This document shows positions 1-7,001 of a stretch of 14,924 nt of DNA, piece after piece; the stretch's first letter is position 1; every line of letters begins with the position of its first letter. Position numbers and translations under genes: made by a program. The notes beneath the pieces were generated by a model. The model had not been told where the DNA came from. It saw only the letters and a program-made list of their open reading frames with translations, and did not search any database. This stretch comes from Oscillospiraceae bacterium (lineage in GTDB: Bacteria > Bacillota_A > Clostridia > Oscillospirales > Oscillospiraceae), in NCBI GenBank assembly GCA_015068175.1, contig SVLA01000039.1, positions 1 to 14,924 of the forward strand, in the 5' to 3' direction.

Positions 1-832
1 CACCCTGGATCTGGGCGGCTTCGTCGGTGAGGATATCGCCGTAGAGGTTGGGCAGCAGGAACACCTGGAAGCGGCTGCGGATGGCCGGGTCCACCAAATT
101 GGCGGTCATGATGTCGATATACCAATCGTCCACGGTGATGCCGGGGTAATCTTCTGCGATCTCGTGACAGATCCGGGTGAATTTACCGTCGGTCTTTTTC
201 ATGATATTGGCCTTGGTGACGATGGAAAGCCGGGTCTTGCCGTTGTTTTTGGCGTATTCAAAGGCGGCACGGGCGATCCGGCGGGTGCCTTCGTCGGTGG
301 TGACTTTGAAATCCACCGCCATCCCCGGCAGGTCCAGGCCCCGGCTGCCCAGGACGTATTCCCCTTCCGTGTTCTCACGGAAGAAGATCCAGTCGATGCC
401 CTCTTCAGGGATAGCCACGGGGCGGACATTGGCGTACAGGTCCAATGCCCGGCGCAGCGTCACGTTGGCCGACTCCATGGTGCCGCCCATGGGGGTGGTG
501 GTGGGGCCTTTGAGCAGGACGTCGCATGCTTTGATGGCATCCAGCACCGCCGTGGGCACCGGCTGGCCCAGGGCCATGCGGTTTTCGATGGTGAGGCCCT
601 CAATGGGCCGCAGGAGGATGCTGCCGGCGGCGATCTCATCCGCCAGCAAATGGCCCAGGACCCGGACGGCCGCCTTCATGATGATGGGGCCGATGCCGTC
701 GCCGTCGATGAGGCCGATGGTGACGGTTTCTTTTTTGGTAAAATCCACCTTTTCGGCAGACATGCCGGCGATTCTCGCCTGCTGTTCTTCCAGGAGGAGC
801 TTAAAGGCTTCGCATGCTTGTTGGATGTTCAT
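1..832 (-). CDS. icd: Isocitrate dehydrogenase (isocitrate/isopropylmalate dehydrogenase family), C-terminus cut by window edge
   Basis: This gene runs off the window start, so only the first 277 residues are visible. It would oxidise and decarboxylate isocitrate to 2-oxoglutarate in the cytoplasm, using NAD or NADP. Visible landmarks are TIGLIDGDGIGP (38-49), the substrate-loop region GGTMESANVTLRRAL (116-130), RENTEGEY (152-159, with the catalytic Tyr), the catalytic Lys in VTKANIMKKTDGKF (205-218), and the metal-binding Asp regions DDWYID (235-240) and NLYGDILTDEA (262-272). Start ATG at 832 is preceded by an AAAGGGTGA ribosome site. It lies 69 bp downstream of aconitase on the same strand and is the last visible gene of the citrate-to-2-oxoglutarate operon. 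The operon context argues for isocitrate rather than isopropylmalate as substrate. The residues that decide NAD versus NADP lie in the missing C-terminal part. Confidence 0.9.
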   Translation of the reverse strand, partial: MNIQQACEAFKLLLEEQQARIAGMSAEKVDFTKKETVTIGLIDGDGIGPIIMKAAVRVLGHLLADEIAAGSILLRPIEGLTIENRMALGQPVPTAVLDAIKACDVLLKGPTTTPMGGTMESANVTLRRALDLYANVRPVAIPEEGIDWIFFRENTEGEYVLGSRGLDLPGMAVDFKVTTDEGTRRIARAAFEYAKNNGKTRLSIVTKANIMKKTDGKFTRICHEIAEDYPGITVDDWYIDIMTANLVDPAIRSRFQVFLLPNLYGDILTDEAAQIQG

Positions 833-901
833 GGTATCACCCTTTCGAGTTTCAGTTTATTCGCTGTGGTTTTTCAATCGTCGGCTGTACGCTGATCCCG
901 A

Positions 902-2827
902 TCAGCAGCCACCGGATTTGGTATAGTTCAGCAGGCCGCCGGCCAGGATGATCTTCTGCTGGCGCAGGGAAAGATCGCATTTGGCCCGGAAGGTGCGGCC
1001 GGCGGTACGGTCCGCCACCGTCAGTTCCCCGGCGGCCATCCCGGCGGTGAGGTGGGAGATCAGCAGTTCATGGTCCTGCTGCAGCAGGTCATAATCCGCC
1101 GGGTCTGCAAAAGTCAGGGGCAGGATGCCGGCGTTGATCAGGTTGGCCTGATGGATCCGGGCGAAGCTCTTGCCTATGACACAGCGGATGCCCAGGTACA
1201 TGGGCACCAGGGCGGCGTGTTCCCGGGAGGAACCCTGGCCGTAATTGCTGCCGCCGATGATGACCCCGTCCCCGGCCGCCCGGGCCCGGGTCGGGAATTC
1301 CGGATCGCAAACTTCAAAGCAGAACCAGCTCAGGTAAGGAATATTGGAGCGGTAAGGCAGGATCCTGGCGCCGGCCGGCATAATATGGTCGGTGGTGATA
1401 TTGTCCCCCACCTTCAGCACCGCCCGGACCGTCAGTTCCTCCGTAAAGGGCCGGGACACAGGGAAAGGCTTGATATTGGGGCCGCGGAGGACCTCCACGG
1501 CGTCGCCATCCTCTGCCGGGGGCAGGACGGCGGAATCGTCCACATGGAAAATCTCCGGCAGAGCCACCGGTTCCATGGGCGCCAGGGTGGTGGGGTCCGT
1601 GATATAGCCGGTCAGGGCAGAGGCCACCGCCGTTTCCGGGGACACCAGATAGACCCGGCCATCCCGGGTGCCGCTGCGGCCGGTGAAATTGCGGTTGAAG
1701 GTCCGCAGGGAGATGCCGCCGGAATTGGGGGCGAAACCCATGCCGATGCAGGGGCCGCAGGCGCATTCCAGCAGACGGGCGCCGCTGGCCAGGATGTGGG
1801 TCAGATCGCCGCTTTGGGCCAGCATGGTCAGCACCTGCCGGGAGCCCGGGGACACGGACATGCTGACCCCCGGTGCCACGGTCCTGCCCCGGAGCATGGC
1901 GGCCACTTTCCGCATATCCTGCAAAGAGGAATTGGTGCAGGAGCCGATGCAGATCTGGTCCACCGGGACATCCTTCAGGGAGGACACCGGCACCACATTA
2001 TCGGGGCTGTGGGGGCAGGCAATGAGGGGCTCCAGCGTGGAAAGGTCGATCTCAATGACGCGGTCGTAACGGGCATCGGGGTCGGCGGCCAGAGGGATGT
2101 AGTCAGCTTCCCTGCCCTGGGCTTGCAAAAAGGCCCTGGTTACTTCATCCGAGGGGAAAATGGAGGTGGTGGCTCCCAACTCGGTGCCCATATTGGTGAC
2201 GGTGGCCCGTTCCGGGACCGTGAGGGTCTCCACGCCGGGGCCTCCCCACTCCATAATGGCGCCCACGCCGCCCTTGACGGACAAGATCCGCAGGATCTCC
2301 AGGCTCACGTCCTTGGCGGTGACGTAAGGGCGGAGTCTGCCCGTCAGGTGGACCTTGAACATTTTGGGCATGGTGATGTAATATGCGCCGCCGCCCATGG
2401 CCACGGCCACATCCAGGCCGCCGGCGCCGAAGGCCAGCATGCCCAAACCGCCGGCGGTGGGGGTATGGGAATCGGAGCCGATGAGGGTCTTGCCGGGACG
2501 GCCGAAGCGCTCCAGGTGGACCTGGTGGCAGATGCCGTTGCCGGGACGGGAGAAATAGACGCCGTGTTTGGCGGCCACGGTCTGCAGATAGCGGTGGTCA
2601 TCGGCATTTTCAAAGCCGCATTGGAGGGTATTGTGGTCCACATAGGCAACGGACAGTTCGGTTTTCACCCGGGGGATGCCCATGGTCTCAAATTCCAGAT
2701 AGGCCATGGTGCCGGTGGCATCCTGGGTCAGGGTCTGATCGATCCGCAATGCCACTTCGCTGCCGGGGGTCATGTCGCCTGCCACCAGGTGGGAAGCGAT
2801 GATCTTCTGTGCAAGGGTCATTCCCAT
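902..2827 (-). CDS. acn: Aconitate hydratase (about 641 aa, monomeric [4Fe-4S] type)
   Basis: Converts citrate to isocitrate through cis-aconitate. The three Fe-S cluster cysteines are present: C297 in CIGSCTNSS, and C357 and C360 in ECACGPCIGMG. Substrate-binding motifs DSHTPTAGGLGMLAFGAGGLD (starting at about 119) and the swivel-domain signature GGSNYGQGSSREHAAL (525-540) are intact. The length fits the short 640-residue aconitase class rather than the 890-residue AcnA class. An in-frame TTG at 2842 would add five residues, but GGAGG at 2836-2840 sits 8 nt before the ATG at 2827, so 2827 is the better start. The gene begins 4 bp after the GntR regulator stop, so the two are probably translationally coupled. 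It is the third gene of the operon, between regulator and isocitrate dehydrogenase. Confidence 0.95.
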   Translation of the reverse strand: MGMTLAQKIIASHLVAGDMTPGSEVALRIDQTLTQDATGTMAYLEFETMGIPRVKTELSVAYVDHNTLQCGFENADDHRYLQTVAAKHGVYFSRPGNGICHQVHLERFGRPGKTLIGSDSHTPTAGGLGMLAFGAGGLDVAVAMGGGAYYITMPKMFKVHLTGRLRPYVTAKDVSLEILRILSVKGGVGAIMEWGGPGVETLTVPERATVTNMGTELGATTSIFPSDEVTRAFLQAQGREADYIPLAADPDARYDRVIEIDLSTLEPLIACPHSPDNVVPVSSLKDVPVDQICIGSCTNSSLQDMRKVAAMLRGRTVAPGVSMSVSPGSRQVLTMLAQSGDLTHILASGARLLECACGPCIGMGFAPNSGGISLRTFNRNFTGRSGTRDGRVYLVSPETAVASALTGYITDPTTLAPMEPVALPEIFHVDDSAVLPPAEDGDAVEVLRGPNIKPFPVSRPFTEELTVRAVLKVGDNITTDHIMPAGARILPYRSNIPYLSWFCFEVCDPEFPTRARAAGDGVIIGGSNYGQGSSREHAALVPMYLGIRCVIGKSFARIHQANLINAGILPLTFADPADYDLLQQDHELLISHLTAGMAAGELTVADRTAGRTFRAKCDLSLRQQKIILAGGLLNYTKSGGC

Positions 2828-2831
2828 AACA

Positions 2832-3470
2832 TCATCCTCCAAACATATGGGCTTTGGCGTTGGCGATATGGCGGTCCGTCAGTTCGGCGGCCCGGTCCGC
2901 ATCGCCGGCCATAATGGCTTCAAAAATGGCCCGGTGTTCCGCCATGGTCACCGTGGCCCGGTCATGGTCCTCCATGGCCAGTCTGCGGTAGCGGCGGGTC
3001 TTGCGGTGGAGGGGCTGGAGGGTGTCTTTGACCACGGTGCGGCCGCTGAAGCGGCAGATGGCATCGTGGAAATCGTCATCGGCCCGGCGCAGGCGCTCCA
3101 CGTCCCACTTGGTATAGTAGAAGTCCTGGAGGTCCACGATGTGGGCCAGCTCCGCCCGGCCCTCTTCCGTAATGTTCAGGGCCGCGTAATAGGAGGCCAG
3201 GGCCTCCACCCGCTGGCGGATATTCATGATGTCCAGCAGGTCGTCCTCGGTGATGCCCAGGACCACGCTGCCTTTGCCGCTGTCCTCGATGAGACCTTCA
3301 TGCTCCAATCGCCGGAGGGCCTCCCGGATGGGGGTGCGGCTGACCCCCAGCTCTTCCACCAGGCGCAGTTCCGTCAGCACTTCACCCCGGGCGTACACGC
3401 CGTGGATGATGTCATTTTCCAATTTATCAAACACCTGGTCCGCCAGGGATGTGGTTTTGAAATTTTTCAT
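2832..3470 (-). CDS. GntR-family transcriptional regulator, FadR/FCD subfamily
   Basis: A 212-residue regulator with an N-terminal winged helix-turn-helix (about 10-72; recognition region LGVSRTPIREALRRLEHEG) and an all-helical FCD ligand domain (about 80-205). Candidate metal/ligand residues are the Asp/His in DDDFHDAI, His in MAEHRAIFEAI and His in DRHIANAK. FCD regulators typically sense small carboxylic acids and bind near-palindromes of the TTGTATACAA type. Exactly such a palindrome overlaps the promoter of this operon (4883-4904), so autoregulation is the simplest reading, with citrate, isocitrate or 2-oxoglutarate as possible effectors (inference). Start ATG 3470 has AGGAG 8 nt upstream. 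It starts 20 bp after the Re-citrate synthase stop, and its own stop overlaps the aconitase leader. A regulator in second place of an enzyme operon keeps its level tied to the enzymes it controls. Confidence 0.92.
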   Translation of the reverse strand: MKNFKTTSLADQVFDKLENDIIHGVYARGEVLTELRLVEELGVSRTPIREALRRLEHEGLIEDSGKGSVVLGITEDDLLDIMNIRQRVEALASYYAALNITEEGRAELAHIVDLQDFYYTKWDVERLRRADDDFHDAICRFSGRTVVKDTLQPLHRKTRRYRRLAMEDHDRATVTMAEHRAIFEAIMAGDADRAAELTDRHIANAKAHMFGG

Positions 3471-3490
3471 GGCGCAGACTCCTTTTCCGT

Positions 3491-4858
3491 TCAGAACCGG
3501 CCGGGAGCCAGATTCCGGACTTGCTCTTCCAGTTCCTTATCCGTCAGGACCGTTTGACGGCCGTCCTCATACTGCAGGTCCACCCAGCCCTTCAGGGCCA
3601 GGACCAGGGGGTCCCGTTTGTCCACCCGGCTCTCCCCTTCCAGGCCGTATTTCTGGTTGACCCAATAGGCGATGCCCGCCAGACCGGAGGTCTTGCTGAT
3701 CTGGACCGATGCGGGCCGGCCCAGGATCTTTTTGGTGTTGAAGATGGTGTAGATCTCTTCATCCTTCATGAGACCGTCGGCATGGATGCCGGCCCGGGTC
3801 TGATTGAAGCTGCTGCCGGCGAAGGGGGTCATGGGGGGGATCCGGTAGCCGATCTCATTGGTAAAATAGTCGGCGATCTCGGTAATCACCGTGGTATCCA
3901 TGCCGTCCAGGGAGCCCCGGAGGGCGGCGTACTCAAAGACCATGGCTTCCAGGGGGACGTTGCCGGTGCGTTCGCCGATGCCCAGGAGGGAGCAATTGAC
4001 GGCGCCGGCGCCATAGAGCCAGGCGGTGGAGGCGTTGGCCACGGCCTTATAGAAATCGTTGTGGCCGTGCCATTCCAGGCATTGGCTGGGGACGTCGGCA
4101 TAATGCTGAAGGCCGTAAATGATGCCGGCCACGGACCGGGGCATGGCCGCCTCGGTATAGGGCACGCCGTAACCCATGGTGTCGCAGGCCCGGATCTTCA
4201 CCGGGATCCCTGCCTCCCGGGACAGGGCCTGGAGTTCGTTGACGAAGGGCACCACGAAGCCGTAGAAATCCGCCCGGGTGATGTCCTCCAGGTGGCAGCG
4301 GGGAATGACACCGGCGCTGAAGGCATCTTTGACGGTGCCCAAATATTGGTCCAGGACCTGGCTGCGGGTCATGTGCATCTTTTTGAAAATGTGGTAGTCG
4401 GAGCAACTGACCAAAATGCCGGTCTCCCGGATGCCCATATCCTTGACCAGCTTGAAATCCTCCCGGCTGGCCCGGATCCAGGTGGTGATCTCCGGGAATC
4501 GCAGGTCCAGGGCCATGCATTTTTCCACGGCCTCCCGGTCCTTTTTGCTGTAAATGAAGAATTCGCTCTGGCGGATGATGCCGAAGGGGCCGCCCAGCTT
4601 ACTCAGCAGTTTATAGATATGGACAATCTGGTCCACGGAATAAGGTTCCACGGACTGCTGACCGTCCCGCAGGGAGGTGTCGGTGATCCAGATCTCTTCC
4701 GGCATCCCCATGGGCACCCGGCGGTGGTTAAAGGCCACCTTGGGGACGGTGTCATAGGAATACACATCCCGGTGCAGATTGGGTTCGGCCACGTCCTGCA
4801 GGGAATATTTGTAGGATTTGTGTTCCAGCAGATTGGTTTTGGACGAGATTTCAAGCAT
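3491..4858 (-). CDS. Re-citrate synthase (DRE-TIM / homocitrate synthase-like, anaerobe type)
   Basis: A 455-residue DRE-TIM metallolyase that condenses acetyl-CoA and oxaloacetate to citrate with Re-face stereochemistry. Motifs are the DRE-type signature TDTSLRDGQQS (59-69), the metal-binding HGHND (264-268), CDTMGYGVPY (225-234), GERTGN and RAGIHADG. The extended N-terminus, the VPMGMPEEIWITDT block and GGPFGIIRQSEFF match, from memory, the Clostridium kluyveri Re-citrate synthase rather than LeuA or classical homocitrate synthase. An aconitase and an isocitrate dehydrogenase in the same operon support citrate as product. ATG 4858 has an AGGAG ribosome site 8 nt upstream. This is the first gene of the operon, 40-70 bp downstream of a consensus promoter with an overlapping operator. 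It replaces the unrelated Si-citrate synthase in several strict anaerobes. Homocitrate synthase remains the main alternative. Confidence 0.9.
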   Translation of the reverse strand: MLEISSKTNLLEHKSYKYSLQDVAEPNLHRDVYSYDTVPKVAFNHRRVPMGMPEEIWITDTSLRDGQQSVEPYSVDQIVHIYKLLSKLGGPFGIIRQSEFFIYSKKDREAVEKCMALDLRFPEITTWIRASREDFKLVKDMGIRETGILVSCSDYHIFKKMHMTRSQVLDQYLGTVKDAFSAGVIPRCHLEDITRADFYGFVVPFVNELQALSREAGIPVKIRACDTMGYGVPYTEAAMPRSVAGIIYGLQHYADVPSQCLEWHGHNDFYKAVANASTAWLYGAGAVNCSLLGIGERTGNVPLEAMVFEYAALRGSLDGMDTTVITEIADYFTNEIGYRIPPMTPFAGSSFNQTRAGIHADGLMKDEEIYTIFNTKKILGRPASVQISKTSGLAGIAYWVNQKYGLEGESRVDKRDPLVLALKGWVDLQYEDGRQTVLTDKELEEQVRNLAPGRF

Positions 4859-4882
4859 AGACGGGACTCCTTTCGGACTGTT

Positions 4883-4904
4883 GTATTATTGTATACAATT
4901 ATAC
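4883..4904. promoter_or_regulatory. Predicted GntR-family operator (22-bp palindrome, core ATTGTATACAAT)
   Basis: The 12-bp core ATTGTATACAAT (4888-4899) is a perfect palindrome. Extending to 4883-4904 gives 11-bp arms with 10 of 11 pairs matching. The site covers the -10 box and the predicted transcription start of the operon that encodes a GntR/FCD protein. FCD regulators are known to bind sites of this type. A protein bound here would block RNA polymerase, so repression is the expected mode (inference). Confidence 0.75.
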
Positions 4905-4925
4905 TTGTATCTCAGGTTTTGTCAA
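4898..4925 (-). promoter_or_regulatory. Promoter of the Re-citrate synthase operon
   Basis: On the minus strand a perfect -35 TTGACA (4920-4925) is followed by a 16-bp spacer and a perfect -10 TATAAT (4898-4903). Transcription would start near 4890, giving a leader of about 30 nt before the ATG at 4858. Such a strong promoter normally needs a repressor, and the -10 box lies inside the palindrome at 4883-4904. Confidence 0.88.
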
Positions 4926-4992
4926 GCACCAAGATACCAAAGTCTCCTTTTAAGAAATCGGGTGAAAAATCCAATGTTTTTACTGAAAACTG

Positions 4993-5021
4993 TTGTATTT
5001 TTCTTACATCCGTGGTATACT
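4993..5021 (+). promoter_or_regulatory. Promoter of the DivIVA-like gene
   Basis: A -35 TTGTAT (4993-4998) and -10 TATACT (5016-5021) are separated by 17 bp. The gene's GGAGG (5042-5046) and ATG at 5054 follow. It is divergent from the Re-citrate synthase promoter, with about 70 bp between the two -35 boxes. Confidence 0.65.
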
Positions 5022-5053
5022 TTCCCAAAAGGCAGAAAAAAGGAGGATCTCCT

Positions 5054-5656
5054 ATGGCAACATCTATCAATTTCCGCAGTTCCATCGGCGGTTTTAACCG
5101 GGAGGACGTGGTCCACTATATCGAGTATATGAACTCCAAGCACAGCGCGCAGGTCAATCAGTTGACCAACCAGTTGGAGGAGCTGCGGCAGGAGGTGGAA
5201 CGGCTGAAGGCTCTGCCGGATCTGGCTGAAACCGTAGCCGCCCTGGAGACCCGTCTGGAGGAGGCCAACGGACAGATCGCTTCCCTGGAATCCCAGAATG
5301 CAGCCCTGACCCAGCAGCGCAACGAGGCCCAGGCCCAGGTGGAACACGCCAAGGCCCTCCAGGCCGAACGGGCTGCCCGGGAACTGGCTACCATGGAGCT
5401 GGAGGCATACCGCCGGGCCGAGCAGGCCGAACGGGCCGCCAAGGCACGGGCCGAGCAGATCTATCAGCAGGCAACCGGCACCCTGGCCCAGGCCACCAAT
5501 CAGGTGGATGCCGCCGCCAACAGCTTCAAGCAGATCGCCGAACAGGTGAATCAGCAGATGGCCCTGCTGCAGGTGGCTGTGGACACCGGCAAGAATGCCC
5601 TGCTGGATGCCGCCACCACCATGTATTCCATCCGCACCGAGAATTCCGCAGAATAA
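5054..5656 (+). CDS. DivIVA-like coiled-coil protein, 200 aa
   Basis: The N-terminus carries a short DivIVA/GpsB-like segment, GFNREDVVHYIEYMN (about 13-27). A long charged coiled coil follows (about 30-130), rich in Glu, Gln, Arg, Ala and Leu, with a heptad-like pattern, and then a helical tail with no cysteines or membrane segment. DivIVA-type proteins act at the division site or cell poles as scaffolds, and this one probably belongs to the same broad class of cytoplasmic structural proteins; its partner is unknown. ATG 5054 is preceded by AGGAGG with good spacing. The open frame continues far upstream of this codon, but that part is antisense to the Re-citrate synthase gene and not real. 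The gene is transcribed alone, between its own promoter and a strong terminator. A generic coiled-coil protein is the alternative. Confidence 0.85.
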   Translation: MATSINFRSSIGGFNREDVVHYIEYMNSKHSAQVNQLTNQLEELRQEVERLKALPDLAETVAALETRLEEANGQIASLESQNAALTQQRNEAQAQVEHAKALQAERAARELATMELEAYRRAEQAERAAKARAEQIYQQATGTLAQATNQVDAAANSFKQIAEQVNQQMALLQVAVDTGKNALLDAATTMYSIRTENSAE

Positions 5657-5662
5657 CACAGC

Positions 5663-5692
5663 CGGGCCCACCTGTGTGGGCCCGTTCATTTT
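5663..5692 (+). terminator. Rho-independent terminator after the DivIVA-like gene
   Basis: CGGGCCCAC (5663-5671) pairs perfectly with GTGGGCCCG (5676-5684) around a 4-nt loop, followed by TTCATTTT. It starts 6 bp after the stop codon and lies just before the ribosome site of the next gene, so it also limits read-through into that gene. Confidence 0.85.
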
Positions 5693-5705
5693 CCGGAGGG
5701 TACTT

Positions 5706-6698
5706 ATGAAGATCTATCGTTCCGCGCTTTTCACGCAGTTTCGCTGCATCGCCGGGGATTGCCCCGATAGCTGCTGCAAAGAATGGGGCGTGACCGTTGA
5801 CGACGGGGCCGCCGCCCTTTACCGCGCATTGCCGGGGGCCCTGGGAGACCGGCTGCGGCAAGTATTGAAGGACGATAACGGTGTGACGGTGATGGAGATC
5901 ATCGACGGCCGCTGTCCCATGTGGCGCACCGACGGGCTGTGCCGCATCCAGGCGGAGCTTGGCCATGAGGCGCTGTGCAAGACCTGCCGGGAATTTCCCC
6001 GTTTGACCCACGATTACGGCGATTTTCAGGAATGGGGCCTGGAACTGAGCTGCCCGGAAGCGGCGCGGCTGATCCTGGAGTCCCCTACCCTGCCGCCGGA
6101 CGTTTTGGAAACTCCCCAGGAAGGGGCCGCCGAATACGACGAGGACGTGATGGCTCTCCTGCGCGGCAGCCGCCCCGGGGCCTGCGCCCTGCTGGAGCAG
6201 TGGCCGCTGCCGGAGGGATTGGCGCTGCTGCTGATGTATGCTTACCATATCCAGGCCCAGATCGACGGCGGTGAGATCGTACCCTTCGATGCCGGGGCCG
6301 CATTGGCAGAAGCCCGGGGATTTGCCGGCAAGGGGTCCATGGCGGAGGTTCTGGCATTTTACGGGACCCTGGAGGTCCTCTCCCCGCAATGGCCCGCCCG
6401 CTTGCATAGGCCGGCGCCATCCCCATGGGAGACCCGGCACCGGGCCCTGGCCCGGTATTTCGTAGAGCGGTACTGGCTCCAGGCCGTGGCAGACTACGAT
6501 CTGGTTTCCAGGGCAAAGCTGGCCGTGGTATCCTGCCTGGTGATCCGGGCCTTGGGCGGCGATCTTCTGCAGACCGCCCAGGCTTATTCCAAAGAGATCG
6601 AAAACGATCCGGACAACATCGATGCCCTCCTGGACGGCGCCTATACCTGCCCCGCCTTCACGGACGAAAAACTCCTGGGCTTGCTCCTGAAACCCTAA
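5706..6698 (+). CDS. FliB-like cysteine-cluster protein (flagellin lysine-N-methylase family)
   Basis: A 330-residue protein whose N-terminus has the cysteine cluster typical of the FliB family: C14, C19, C23 and C24 in FRCIAGDCPDSCCKEWG. A second cluster follows, GRCPMW, GLCRIQ and ALCKTCREFPR, then LELSCPE. The cluster probably holds metal or an Fe-S centre. The C-terminal two thirds is helical with no recognised motif. In Salmonella, FliB is needed for flagellin lysine methylation, and database homologues in Firmicutes often carry that name. There is no flagellar gene in this window, so the substrate here is unknown and could be another surface or cytoplasmic protein. ATG 5706 has GGAGGG at 5695-5700, immediately after the preceding terminator. 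Confidence is high for the gene and family, low for the reaction. Confidence 0.82.
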   Translation: MKIYRSALFTQFRCIAGDCPDSCCKEWGVTVDDGAAALYRALPGALGDRLRQVLKDDNGVTVMEIIDGRCPMWRTDGLCRIQAELGHEALCKTCREFPRLTHDYGDFQEWGLELSCPEAARLILESPTLPPDVLETPQEGAAEYDEDVMALLRGSRPGACALLEQWPLPEGLALLLMYAYHIQAQIDGGEIVPFDAGAALAEARGFAGKGSMAEVLAFYGTLEVLSPQWPARLHRPAPSPWETRHRALARYFVERYWLQAVADYDLVSRAKLAVVSCLVIRALGGDLLQTAQAYSKEIENDPDNIDALLDGAYTCPAFTDEKLLGLLLKP

Positions 6699-7001
6699 CG
6701 CAGATCCATTTCGGAGATCGCGACCCCTGCCAACCGCCGTGCATGGCCGCCCGAACCGCATGCAGCCAACGGCAAGGATCATGGCAAAGCAGGCTGCAGG
6801 ATACTCGGTTCCGTCACAGTCCGGAAATCCCCAGTCCATCCGGCAGGTTTCTCCCGGTTCTGCAGCGAACCGGCCGCCACGATCGCCCTGTTAACAGCGC
6901 CTCCGTCCAACTTCGTACTGTGAGATGAATCACACCTGATAAAGAGAGAAAGGTATCCAAACGAAAGAGCTGAAAACATCTATGTCGAGGATCATGAAGC
7001 T
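6699..7001. other. Intergenic region (303 bp) before the CARF nuclease gene
   Basis: No convincing gene is seen on either strand. It contains a modest hairpin, CCGGTTC/GAACCGG (6854-6860 with 6867-6873), which may end transcription from the FliB-like gene although no T-run follows. It also holds a perfect TGTGA-N6-TCACA inverted repeat (6919-6934). A 21-codon open stretch (6943-7002) ends in KELKTSMSRIMKL, its TGA overlapping the next ATG as ATGA. Base composition falls from GC-rich to more AT-rich near 6900, which may mark an insertion boundary. Confidence 0.6.
6919..6934. promoter_or_regulatory. CRP-like inverted repeat TGTGA-N6-TCACA
   Basis: TGTGA (6919-6923) and TCACA (6930-6934) are perfect inverted arms around GATGAA, which is the textbook consensus layout for CRP/FNR-superfamily binding sites. 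It ends 67 bp before the start of the CARF nuclease gene. No clear promoter is visible beside it; the best -10-like hexamer is GATAAA (6937-6942). Which regulator, if any, binds it in this organism is unknown. Confidence 0.4.

Noticed and set aside
164..926. Two plus-strand frames of about 245 codons over the left end
   Set aside because: They mirror the minus-strand isocitrate dehydrogenase, whose conserved motifs are clear; that gene simply lacks a stop inside the window.
2828..2842. TTG start of aconitase at 2842
   Set aside because: It would place the ribosome site inside the coding region; ATG at 2827 is correctly spaced from GGAGG.
1052..2914. Plus-strand open frame of 620 codons over aconitase
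   Set aside because: Composition is an antisense echo of a GC-rich gene; it has no motif and no ribosome site.
3491..4858. 2-isopropylmalate or homocitrate synthase for the DRE-TIM gene
   Set aside because: The N-terminal extension and IIRQSEFF-type blocks fit Re-citrate synthase; aconitase and isocitrate dehydrogenase share the operon. Homocitrate synthase is not fully excluded.
3521..5053. Upstream extension of the DivIVA-like gene to give a 711-residue protein
   Set aside because: This part is antisense to Re-citrate synthase and crosses two promoters; the real start at 5054 has AGGAGG.
5526..6839. Minus-strand frame of 437 codons over the FliB-like gene
   Set aside because: It is antisense to a gene with recognisable cysteine motifs, and crosses a terminator; no own motif or ribosome site.
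6779..6979. Minus-strand frame of 66 codons in the intergenic region
   Set aside because: No ribosome site or recognised domain. The sequence could be part of a dispersed repeat, but a second copy is not seen in the window.
6699..7001. Search for a CRISPR array or leader next to the CARF nuclease
   Set aside because: No direct repeats with regular spacing are present here or elsewhere in the window.
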